Positions 1-6,079 of a stretch of 15,975 nucleotides of DNA are shown here, piece after piece. A program made the translations under genes and the position numbers. The notes under the pieces are model-generated. The model worked only from the letters and a program-made list of their open reading frames with translations, was not told the origin of the DNA and did no database searches. Every line of letters begins with the position of its first letter. Position 1 is the stretch's first letter. Source of the stretch: CAZCZR01 sp964503455 (GTDB lineage: Bacteria; Bacillota; Clostridia; UBA1381); assembly GCA_964503455.1 (NCBI GenBank), contig CAZCZR010000037.1, positions 1 to 15,975 on the forward strand. The letters run 5' to 3'.

Positions 1-29
1 GCACGCGCGAATTTAATCCTGCCGGAGGC

Positions 30-54
30 TAACGTGAAAGGAACTTTCACGTTA
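30..54. repeat. Perfect 11-bp inverted repeat downstream of the recombinase gene
   Basis: The arms TAACGTGAAAG (30-40) and CTTTCACGTTA (44-54) are exact reverse complements around the 3-base centre GAA. The repeat begins 24 bases beyond the 3' end of the recombinase gene. It would fold into a strong hairpin on either strand, but no T-run follows directly in either direction, so it is not a textbook Rho-independent terminator. Read with shorter arms and a central spacer of about 7 bases, it resembles the paired binding arms of a tyrosine-recombinase core site. The structure is seen; either role is inference. Confidence 0.6.
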
Positions 55-78
55 ACTATCCCTTCAGATTTATTTTTA

Positions 79-1068
79 TTATACGTCCGTTGTCAGAAAC
101 GATGACATCAGTCTTAGGTTTTCCATTTCATCGGTGCTGTCGTAATGCACATAGCGCTGAGTCGGAACGGTGCTTTCGTGACCGAGAGCGCGCGAAACCT
201 TGTAGATGTCGTGAGTCTGCTGGTACAGAAGCGTCGCGTAGGTGGCGCGCAGCTTATGCGGAGTGATCTTGTCGTTCACGCCGGACGAATATTTTTTTAT
301 TGTCAGCTCAATGGCGCGTACCGACATACGTGTGCCGCGGTTGCTTATAAAGAACGCACGCTCGCCGCAGGCGGAAAAAGCGTTCCTGAAAGCGAGATAG
401 CGGCGGATATATGCCATTGTTACATCATCAAGATAAAAGGTACGGTTTTTGTTTTCCTTTTCGGTGACGGCAACGCATCCGCGCTTCAGATTGATGTCCT
501 CGATGTTTATCTCCGAAAGCGCTCCGACTCTCATGCCCGATATAAGAGGCAGCCTGAACAAAAGCATATCTCTGTCCTTCCACTTCTCACTGAGCTTGAC
601 AGCGTGTTCAGTACCCACTCCGTTAATGATTCTGCTCTCGATCACCGTAATCTCGGCGGGAGTAAGGCATATGACCTCCTTGGGCTGTTTTTTCGGGTTG
701 TCGATAAGCTCTGTCGGATTTTCGGCGATAACGCCGCTTTGCCTGAGAAAACGGCAGAACGAGGATATGGACGACAGCACGCCGTGGAGCGTGTCGGCGC
801 ATATTTCACGTCCGCCGCCGATGTACTTGATTGTTTCGATATAGCGCTGTATTCCGAGAGCGTCTATACCGGCAAGCTCTTTTTCATCGACAATTTTTCC
901 GAAAGTCACCGTCACGAACCGCAGCACATTCCGTATATAGTACTGCTTCGTGGTGTACGACTTTGTAGCCAGACTGTAGTAATAGCGCGTATAAACAGCC
1001 GGCAGTTCCTCCAGAAGCGCCTTGAGCTTCGCTTCCGTGCGTTTTTGTTTTTCTGTTCTTCCTTGCAT
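79..1068 (-). CDS. Tyrosine-type recombinase/integrase
   Basis: A site-specific DNA recombinase of the phage integrase/XerC-D family, 329 aa, complete. Residues ~25-110 look like the helical N-terminal core-binding (SAM-like) domain, and ~130-320 are the catalytic domain. Visible catalytic residues are Arg180 (SGMRVGAL), a Lys at about 204-207 in the beta-hairpin (ENKNRTFYL), His271 and Arg274 (HKLRAT), His297 (LGHES) and nucleophile Tyr306 (TQRYVHYD), so it should be active. The start is set by AGGAGG at 1076-1081, 7 bases before the ATG. It stands alone: no excisionase, relaxase or phage gene lies beside it. It could be a remnant of an integrated element, a stand-alone recombinase acting on a nearby invertible site, or a divergent Xer protein; Xer proteins are usually nearer 300 aa. 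The family call is secure; the substrate is unknown. Confidence 0.93.
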   Translation of the reverse strand: MQGRTEKQKRTEAKLKALLEELPAVYTRYYYSLATKSYTTKQYYIRNVLRFVTVTFGKIVDEKELAGIDALGIQRYIETIKYIGGGREICADTLHGVLSSISSFCRFLRQSGVIAENPTELIDNPKKQPKEVICLTPAEITVIESRIINGVGTEHAVKLSEKWKDRDMLLFRLPLISGMRVGALSEINIEDINLKRGCVAVTEKENKNRTFYLDDVTMAYIRRYLAFRNAFSACGERAFFISNRGTRMSVRAIELTIKKYSSGVNDKITPHKLRATYATLLYQQTHDIYKVSRALGHESTVPTQRYVHYDSTDEMENLRLMSSFLTTDV

Positions 1069-1090
1069 AGTTTTTCCTCCTGCTGGATCG

Positions 1091-1141
1091 CCGCAGTGCA
1101 GATAAGGAATGATTGATCAATACATTATAACTGCACGGCGG
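1091..1141. repeat. Imperfect inverted repeat around the recombinase -10 region
   Basis: CCGCAGTGCAG (1091-1101) and CTGCACGGCGG (1131-1141) match as inverted arms at 10 of 11 positions. The 29 bases between them contain a perfect 10-bp palindrome, ATTGATCAAT (1112-1121), and a consensus TATAAT on the minus strand (1124-1129) that could be the -10 of the recombinase gene. The corresponding -35 (ATTATG, 1147-1152, 17-base spacing) is poor. Such a promoter would suit activator dependence or repression by a protein bound to the repeat. The repeat is seen; operator function is inference. Confidence 0.45.
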
Positions 1142-1163
1142 AGCGTCATAATTATTCAGCGTC

Positions 1164-1204
1164 GGATTCGCCGGTCTTTTCCGCAATGCGGAAAATCCGG
1201 ATCC
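1164..1204. repeat. Long hairpin-forming inverted repeat between der and the recombinase gene
   Basis: The inner arms TTTTCCGC (1177-1184) and GCGGAAAA (1188-1195) pair perfectly around a 3-base loop. The stem continues, after small bulges, with CCGG (1171-1174) to CCGG (1197-1200) and GGAT (1164-1167) to ATCC (1201-1204), giving about 16 base pairs. It lies about 90 bases past the der stop codon and about 95 bases before the recombinase start. No clean T-run follows on the minus strand, so it is at best an atypical terminator for the DUF512-der transcript. A recombination or protein-binding site is an alternative. Confidence 0.5.
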
Positions 1205-1294
1205 CCTCTTTCGCCGTGTTTTATATGATCGGAAGTGCAGGGAAGAACGGGCGCCTTAAGGTAATGCGGACACAATCTGTGCTGCCTTGCATCC

Positions 1295-2620
1295 TTAAAG
1301 CTTTTTTTCGTTTTTCTCTCTTATTATAAAGCGTATGGGCGTGCCTTCAAAGCCGAATGCGTCACGAATCCGATTTTCAAGGTAGCGCTTGTAAGAGAAA
1401 TGGAAGATCTCCTTGTTATTGCAAAACAACACAAAAGTCGGCGGCGCGACGGAAGCTTGTGTGCCGTAGTATATTTTAAGGCGCTTGCCCTTGTCAGAGG
1501 GCGGCTGCTGCTTTGCCATGGCTTCGTTCAGAACATCGTTAAGCATACCGGTAGTGATACGGCGCTTATGCTGAAAGTTGACATTCTTGATCTCTTCCAA
1601 AAGCTTGTTGACTCTCAAACCCGTCTTTGCGGAGATGAACATGATCGCGGCATACTGCATATACGCGAACTCCTCTTTCAGACGAAGCCTGAAATTGTTC
1701 ATTGTCTTATCGTCTTTTTCAACAATGTCCCATTTATTCACCGCAAGTATGCAGGCTTTGCCCTGATCATGAGCGTAGCCCGCGATTTTCGTGTCCTGCT
1801 CGGTGATACCCTCGGCGCCGTCGATCATAATGACGCAAACATCGCTGCGATCCACGGACGCAAGAGCGCGCACAATACTGTAATGTTCCACGTTTTCGCT
1901 GATTTTGCCGCGCCTCCTCATTCCCGCGGTATCTATAAACATGAACTTATCACCGTTTTTTTCAAAGTGCGAGTCAATAGCGTCACGGGTAGTGCCGGCT
2001 ATATTTGAAACGATCACCCGGTTTTCGCCGAGGATTTTATTTATAAGAGAGGACTTGCCCGCATTCGGTCTGCCTATGACGGCAACCTTTATCTCGCCCT
2101 CATCCTCCGAAACATCGGCGTTTTCGGGGAACAGTGCGCATACCTCATCAAGCAGATCGCCTATGCCCATGCCATGCACCGATGATATAGCATAGGGATC
2201 GCCGAGACCCAAGTTATAAAACTCGTAAAAGTCCATCGGCGGATCGCCGGGGTTGTCAACCTTGTTCACCGCAAGCACGATCTTTTTCTGCGCCTTTAAA
2301 AGCATGGAAGCGACATCCCTGTCATTTGCGGTAACGCCGTCCTTTACATTTGTGAGCAGTATAACCACGTCAGCCATATCTATGGCAAGCTGCGCCTGCT
2401 CACGCATCTGGGACAGTATCTCGTCCTTTGACGACGGCTCGATGCCTCCGGTGTCGATAAGGGTGAAATGCTTGTCAAGCCATGACGCGTCGGTGTATAT
2501 TCTGTCGCGCGTAACGCCGGGAGTATCTTCCACTATGCTTATGCGCTGCCCTGATATTTTATTGAAAAGCGTGGACTTTCCGACATTCGGTCTGCCCACT
2601 ATTGCCACTGTAGGTTTCAT
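1295..2620 (-). CDS. der: Ribosome-assembly GTPase Der (EngA)
   Basis: An essential cytoplasmic GTPase for late assembly of the large ribosomal subunit. At 441 aa it has the family's normal length and its hallmark of two tandem GTPase domains. The first (~1-165) has the P-loop GRPNVGKST at 8-16, then DTPG, DTGG and NKVD. The second (~177-345) has GRPNAGKSS at ~183-191, DTAGMRRR and NKWD. The remaining ~95 residues are the KH-like RNA-binding domain. The start is supported by AAAGGA (2628-2633), 7 bases before the ATG. It lies only 14 bases after the DUF512 gene, so the two are co-transcribed. Nothing looks degraded. Identification is secure. Confidence 0.98.
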   Translation of the reverse strand: MKPTVAIVGRPNVGKSTLFNKISGQRISIVEDTPGVTRDRIYTDASWLDKHFTLIDTGGIEPSSKDEILSQMREQAQLAIDMADVVILLTNVKDGVTANDRDVASMLLKAQKKIVLAVNKVDNPGDPPMDFYEFYNLGLGDPYAISSVHGMGIGDLLDEVCALFPENADVSEDEGEIKVAVIGRPNAGKSSLINKILGENRVIVSNIAGTTRDAIDSHFEKNGDKFMFIDTAGMRRRGKISENVEHYSIVRALASVDRSDVCVIMIDGAEGITEQDTKIAGYAHDQGKACILAVNKWDIVEKDDKTMNNFRLRLKEEFAYMQYAAIMFISAKTGLRVNKLLEEIKNVNFQHKRRITTGMLNDVLNEAMAKQQPPSDKGKRLKIYYGTQASVAPPTFVLFCNNKEIFHFSYKRYLENRIRDAFGFEGTPIRFIIREKNEKKL

Positions 2621-2634
2621 TTTTATGTCCTTTC

Positions 2635-3951
2635 TTATAAAATCTCCTCACCGAGAATTTTTTCGATAAATTCATAGCCGTCGTTATATACGGGGATGAC
2701 CTTCATGCAAAGAGCGTTCTCCACATCCGATACGGTGGTGCCGTCGAGGAACAGCTCATCGTCATCACGGAGCATATCGTGCGAGATCACAAGCGCGTCT
2801 GCGCGGGGGCAGTCTTTCAGCTGAGCGATTATGTCGCATCCGCATATAAGTCCCGTGACATTCACTCCGCCGCCGAAGAAATCGTTGCGCACAGCGACCA
2901 CGTTTATCGAAACGCCGGAAGCCTGCTCCAGACGATTCGCCATGGAGCGTATATACGGCGCGATCAGCTCTCCGGTCGCTATTATAACGCTCCTGCTGCG
3001 TTTTTTCGGCTTCACAAGCTTTAAGGCGGCGTCAAACTCCTCAAAAAGACTCGCTGCAAGACCGACTCCGTTTTCGATTTGCGGAAAGCCCTCATATGCC
3101 TCGGCGGGAGGTATGGGACGGTTCGCGTTGATATAAAACTCATCGGACAGATATATAAGACGCGTGCCGTATTTTTTCAAAAGCTCCTTTTGGCGCGCCT
3201 CCACAAGGTCGATTATCTCGGCGGACGATTCCGCGTCATACGGCTTTATCTTGCAAAGTCCCTCGCGGTAGCGCGTAAGACCTACCGGAACGGCGGAAAC
3301 GCTCGCCACCCACGGATAAAGAGCCGCCAGATCATCTATGGTCCGCTCAAGCTCCGCGCCGTCGTTGTAGCCGGGACAAAGCACAATCTGGCAGTTCATA
3401 ACTATGCCGTTGTCGGCGAACCGGCGCATAATATCGTTTATTTTGCCGGCAAAGCGGTTTTGAAGCATTTTTACACGCAGCTCGGGATTGGTGGTATGGA
3501 CCGATATGTTTATCGGCGATATGCGCATTTTTATCATGCGGTCTATCTCATCGTCGGACATATTTGTAAGCGTAACATAATTGCCCTGAAGGAAGGACAG
3601 GCGCGTGTCATCGTCTTTAAAATACACGGTATCGCGCATACCCTTAGGGAGCTGGTCAATAAAACAGAATATACATTTGTTGCGGCAGCTTTTGGCATCG
3701 TCTATAAGCTCGGAACGAAATTCGATTCCGGGATCTTCATAGTCCGTCACAATGTCTATTTCCTCAATATCTCCGTCGGGATGCTCTACGGTGAGCGTTA
3801 CCTCGCTGTCGGAGATGAGATAGCGGTATTCGAGAATATCATAAAATTCGCAGCCGTTTATCATAAGCAGCCTGTCGCCCGGCGCGATACCCGCCTCTTC
3901 AGCTATGGAGCCGGGATAAACCGTTTCTATGGTAGTGTCGGTACGTTTCAT
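2635..3951 (-). CDS. DUF512 family PDZ/radical-SAM protein
   Basis: A 438-aa conserved protein of unproven function. Residues ~5-60 form a PDZ-like domain (PGSIAEEAGIAPGDRLL). Next comes a radical-SAM-type cluster motif CRNKCIFC, with Cys89, Cys93 and Cys96 in CX3CX2C spacing, followed by FIDQLPKGMRD. The C-terminal half is the DUF512 region, with VRNDFFGGGVNVTGLICGCD near residues 355-375. The family is widespread in Clostridia and Cyanobacteria and is annotated as a putative Fe-S oxidoreductase; no reaction can be assigned here. It is the first gene of an operon with der. AAAGGA (3967-3972) lies 15 bases from the ATG, longer than ideal, but no better in-frame start is visible. The family call is firm and the function unknown. 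Confidence 0.93.
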   Translation of the reverse strand: MKRTDTTIETVYPGSIAEEAGIAPGDRLLMINGCEFYDILEYRYLISDSEVTLTVEHPDGDIEEIDIVTDYEDPGIEFRSELIDDAKSCRNKCIFCFIDQLPKGMRDTVYFKDDDTRLSFLQGNYVTLTNMSDDEIDRMIKMRISPINISVHTTNPELRVKMLQNRFAGKINDIMRRFADNGIVMNCQIVLCPGYNDGAELERTIDDLAALYPWVASVSAVPVGLTRYREGLCKIKPYDAESSAEIIDLVEARQKELLKKYGTRLIYLSDEFYINANRPIPPAEAYEGFPQIENGVGLAASLFEEFDAALKLVKPKKRSRSVIIATGELIAPYIRSMANRLEQASGVSINVVAVRNDFFGGGVNVTGLICGCDIIAQLKDCPRADALVISHDMLRDDDELFLDGTTVSDVENALCMKVIPVYNDGYEFIEKILGEEIL

Positions 3952-3986
3952 GTTATTGCCGTAAGGTCCTTTCGTATTATAAATAT

Positions 3987-4015
3987 ATTATCTCATAAAA
4001 CCGCAGAAAAATCAA
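3987..4015 (-). promoter_or_regulatory. SigA-type promoter for the DUF512-der operon
   Basis: On the minus strand, TTGATT (4010-4015) and GATAAT (3987-3992) are separated by exactly 17 bases, and TGA immediately before the -10 gives an extended -10. Transcription would start near 3980, leaving a leader of about 29 bases. This fits the vegetative sigma-factor consensus closely. Confidence 0.75.
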
Positions 4016-4090
4016 GTGGTTTTGCTGTTTTTATGCAAATTGCCGTTTTTGCCGGCTCAGGCGTAATATTTTGTTTTTAATTCCGCGTAC

Positions 4091-4120
4091 AAAAAAAGAT
4101 CGGGCATTTTCAGCCTGATC
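4091..4120 (-). terminator. Rho-independent terminator after the BY-kinase gene
   Basis: Read on the minus strand, GATCAGGC and GCCCGATC form an 8-position stem with one mismatch around a 7-base loop, followed at once by seven T residues (4097-4091). It begins about 25 bases past the BY-kinase stop codon. It closes the two-gene polysaccharide module and separates it from the DUF512-der promoter. Confidence 0.85.
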
Positions 4121-4145
4121 CTTTGTATAAAATATAAAAACAGCA

Positions 4146-4964
4146 TTAATTTGTATTCACATTCTTGCGTTCCGGCTTATCGCCGTATGGCATTTCCGCG
4201 CCGTAACGGTAGTTGTAGCTGTATTTGTATTTGCCGTAATGATATTTTCCGTATCGTTCTTCTTTCGGATCAACGGCATTTATCACATATCCGAGCAGCT
4301 TTGCGTTCGCGAGGCGAAGATTTTCCCTGGCGGTGTCTATTGTGTCGCGTACCGTGATATTATGGCGCACAACCATCACATAGCCCGAAGCTATTTTTGA
4401 CGCGGCGACAGCGTCCGATACAAGCATGATCGGCGGCGTGTCTATAAATATATAGTCGTATCGCTCGCTAAGGTCAGCCGCCAGCTTTTCCATCGCCGCT
4501 GACGCCATAAGCTCCGCCGGATTTGGCGGTATCTGACCGGAAGTAATCGCATCAATGCCGTAATCGGTGTGCTTAATTACATCGTCAAGCTCCAAAAGAC
4601 CGGCAAGCACATCGGACAACCCTTTGTCCTTGGCAAGCTTTAGGTGCTGATGCATACGCGGACGGCGCATATCGCTGTCAATAACTATCACTTTGGTTTC
4701 GGTCTGCGCAAAGGCAATAGCCGTGTTAATGCAGACTGTTGTTTTTCCGTCCCCTTGCGAAGGCGATGTAAACAATATACACTTTCCGCCCTCCGTTCCC
4801 GACAGAGCAAACATCAGGTTTGTTCGTGTAGTCTTATATGCTTCGCTTATAGCGAAGCTGGTATCGGGACCAAGCAATGTTGTTGGACGCGTGTAATGAA
4901 TACGGCTCTGATGTTTGATTTCGCGTCTGCGGTTGGTTCGTTTTATAAATTTATTGATTATCAT
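4146..4964 (-). CDS. CpsD/CapB-family BY-kinase (bacterial protein-tyrosine kinase)
   Basis: A cytoplasmic autophosphorylating tyrosine kinase that works with a membrane adaptor to control capsule or exopolysaccharide polymer length and export. At 272 aa it is slightly longer than typical CpsD. It shows Walker A (TSPSQGDGKTT, ~66-76), Walker A' (VIVIDSDMRRP, ~92-102) and Walker B (YIFIDTPP, ~171-178). The C-terminal tail is rich in tyrosine: nine Tyr between residues 238 and 260, the usual autophosphorylation cluster. GGAGGG lies 9 bases before the ATG. It follows the adaptor gene by 26 bases and is closed by a terminator, so the operon has only two genes. No glycosyltransferase, flippase, polymerase or phosphatase gene is nearby, so its polysaccharide locus must be elsewhere. 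Identification is secure. Confidence 0.94.
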   Translation of the reverse strand: MIINKFIKRTNRRREIKHQSRIHYTRPTTLLGPDTSFAISEAYKTTRTNLMFALSGTEGGKCILFTSPSQGDGKTTVCINTAIAFAQTETKVIVIDSDMRRPRMHQHLKLAKDKGLSDVLAGLLELDDVIKHTDYGIDAITSGQIPPNPAELMASAAMEKLAADLSERYDYIFIDTPPIMLVSDAVAASKIASGYVMVVRHNITVRDTIDTARENLRLANAKLLGYVINAVDPKEERYGKYHYGKYKYSYNYRYGAEMPYGDKPERKNVNTN

Positions 4965-4990
4965 TGTAATATACCCTCCGATCGATGTTG

Positions 4991-5737
4991 TCAGTGTTTT
5001 CCGAGCTGTTTTTCCACAGCGGAAAACAGCGGTATTTCTCCAAGCACCGGTTCAGGGTACATATTTCTCAAATCGTCCGCAGACTTGATACTCGTATCAA
5101 ACATATGGTGCAGGATAAGGAGCGCCGCTGCGATTACAAAACCCGCGACAAAACCTATTGCCGTGTTTTTCGGTATGTTCGGAGATACAGGCACTTGCGG
5201 CATTGACGCCTCATCGACTATTTCAACGGAGCCGGATTTTACAATACGCAAAAGCTCGTCCTTGGCGTGTACAATGATCGAATCTAAAATCATATGCGCA
5301 GACTCCGGATCGTCGGTGATAACGCTCAGCTCAAGTATTTCTGTTTCATTGATCGGGGTCACGGTAAGCATTTTGGCGATCTCGTCGCCGGTGTAAATGT
5401 TTCCGGTATCATCCGATATATATTTCAAAAATGTTCTGCGCTGCAAAATTTCAGCATACGTTTCAGCAAGCATCTGTGAGCTTGTAAACGTACCCTGACT
5501 GATTTCGGATACATTGATTTCGCGCGTGCTGCTGACATATAGCGCGCCGACTGATTTGTACATCGGATCAACGAATTTGATCGTACACACGCATACGGCG
5601 GTGGCGGCAATAACCGACAACATTACAATAAACCACCACCCGCGCAGCAATACCGACGCAATATCTGTTAAAGAGATTTCATCTTGCGGGGGGGGTGGAG
5701 AGTTAAGTACAGACGTGTCCCGAACAGGGGAATTCAT
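4991..5737 (-). CDS. Wzz/CpsC-like polysaccharide chain-length and BY-kinase adaptor protein
   Basis: A membrane protein that sets polysaccharide chain length and activates the partner kinase; 248 aa. It has a short cytoplasmic N-terminus with a Pro4 run (14-17), TM1 at ~34-54, an extracytoplasmic Wzz domain, the proline-rich segment VPVSPNIPKN at ~182-191, TM2 at ~191-211, and a cytoplasmic tail of about 37 residues. This is the Firmicutes CpsC/YveK architecture, in which the tail contacts a separate kinase. AGGAG (plus-strand CTCCT, 5747-5751) lies 9 bases before the ATG. The Pro run is encoded by a C8 homopolymer in codons 15-17; loss or gain of one base would end translation early. Family and partner are secure; the polymer is unknown. 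Confidence 0.92.
   Translation of the reverse strand: MNSPVRDTSVLNSPPPPQDEISLTDIASVLLRGWWFIVMLSVIAATAVCVCTIKFVDPMYKSVGALYVSSTREINVSEISQGTFTSSQMLAETYAEILQRRTFLKYISDDTGNIYTGDEIAKMLTVTPINETEILELSVITDDPESAHMILDSIIVHAKDELLRIVKSGSVEIVDEASMPQVPVSPNIPKNTAIGFVAGFVIAAALLILHHMFDTSIKSADDLRNMYPEPVLGEIPLFSAVEKQLGKH
5005..5030. repeat. Hairpin-forming repeat at the 3' end of the wzz-like gene
   Basis: GCTGTTTTTCC (5005-5015) and GGAAAACAGC (5021-5030) form a 10-bp stem with one bulged T and the 5-base loop ACAGC. It lies within the last codons of the adaptor gene, just upstream of the kinase ribosome binding site. No T-run follows on the minus strand. It could shape relative adaptor and kinase expression by mRNA processing, or be fortuitous. 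Confidence 0.35.
5688..5695. repeat. C8/G8 homopolymeric tract in the wzz-like gene
   Basis: Eight consecutive G on the plus strand (C in the coding strand) fall in codons 15-17 of the adaptor, inside a Pro4 run written CCA CCC CCC CCG. It is the longest G/C homopolymer noticed in the window. Tracts like this near gene starts are prone to slipped-strand length change and, in some bacteria, switch surface-polysaccharide genes on and off. Here the reading frame is intact. Confidence 0.85.
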
Positions 5738-5840
5738 TTTTCATCACTCCTACACCAATAAGAATATACGTAAACAAAATAATATACTGAATTGAATAAG
5801 CTCCGCACATCAGTGCATCGCGCTCATCCGATCCTCTCGT

Positions 5841-5869
5841 ATTATAACATACCTCCGAAAATAAGTCAA
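5841..5869 (-). promoter_or_regulatory. SigA-type promoter for the wzz-like/BY-kinase operon
   Basis: On the minus strand, TTGACT (5864-5869) and a perfect TATAAT (5841-5846) are 17 bases apart, with TGT before the -10 as an extended element. Transcription would begin near 5835, giving a leader of about 97 bases. Confidence 0.8.
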
Positions 5870-5903
5870 GCGATTATTACATTTTTTTGCGTTATATTAC
5901 ATT

Positions 5904-5958
5904 AAGTAAATTCCCAGACTAAATTCTATTTGGTATAAATTTACACCCGAATTTACTT
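5904..5958. repeat. Perfect 10-bp inverted repeat upstream of selD
   Basis: AAGTAAATTC (5904-5913) and GAATTTACTT (5949-5958) are exact reverse complements 35 bases apart. A third related 7-mer, AATTTAC, occurs at 5938-5944. The arms lie between the two divergent promoters, about 35 bases beyond the -35 of the wzz-like promoter and about 50 bases before the -35 of selD. This position suits a regulator acting on one or both operons. AT-rich sequence raises the chance of a coincidental repeat. Confidence 0.4.
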
Positions 5959-5966
5959 TGGCAATT

Positions 5967-5996
5967 GAGAAAAATACGGGAAAATAGATTTTTCTC
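5967..5996. repeat. Perfect 9-bp inverted repeat abutting the selD promoter
   Basis: GAGAAAAAT (5967-5975) and ATTTTTCTC (5988-5996) are exact reverse complements around 12 bases. The repeat ends 10 bases before the selD -35, a typical place for an activator or repressor site. No known operator consensus is recognised. Operator function is inference. Confidence 0.4.
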
Positions 5997-6006
5997 GCTG
6001 TGCCGC

Positions 6007-6035
6007 TTGATTTTTCGGTGGATGCGTGGTATACT
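6007..6035 (+). promoter_or_regulatory. SigA-type promoter for the selD-yedF-yqeB-yqeC/xdhC operon
   Basis: TTGATT (6007-6012) and TATACT (6030-6035) are 17 bases apart, with TGG before the -10 as an extended element. Transcription would begin near 6042, giving a leader of about 38 bases before the selD ATG. That is too short for a large riboswitch. Confidence 0.8.
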
Positions 6036-6079
6036 TGTAGCAGAATTAAAGCAATCCTTTTTGAATCGGAGAATGAAAA

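Larger units (their letters stand above)
5738..6079. promoter_or_regulatory. Divergent regulatory region between the polysaccharide and selenium operons
   Basis: A 342-base stretch without a credible gene. It holds a minus-strand promoter for the wzz-like operon (5841-5869), a plus-strand promoter for selD (6007-6035), and two perfect inverted repeats between them (5904-5958 and 5967-5996). The central part is very AT-rich. The wzz-like leader would be about 97 bases long. It contains a small GCAC/GTGC hairpin (5805-5816), but no recognised riboswitch fold was seen. Confidence 0.7.

Noticed and set aside
79..1068. Housekeeping XerC or XerD
   Set aside because: The length (329 aa), the N-terminal extension and the isolated position do not favour it, and no dif-like site was recognised; called only as a tyrosine recombinase.
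145..1116. Long open frame on the plus strand across the recombinase gene
   Set aside because: It is antisense to a gene with intact catalytic motifs and a good ribosome binding site; its translation resembles no family and is low-complexity in style.
884..1186. 100-aa minus-strand frame overlapping the recombinase start
   Set aside because: It lies mostly inside the recombinase gene in another frame, lacks a ribosome binding site and has no family resemblance.
1171..1200. Rho-independent terminator for der
   Set aside because: The stem is strong, but no T-run follows it on the minus strand and it lies about 90 bases past the stop codon, so it was recorded only as an inverted repeat.
3079..4080. 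333-codon open frame on the plus strand opposite the DUF512 gene
   Set aside because: The minus strand encodes a recognisable PDZ/radical-SAM/DUF512 protein. The plus frame has no ribosome binding site and no recognisable domain.
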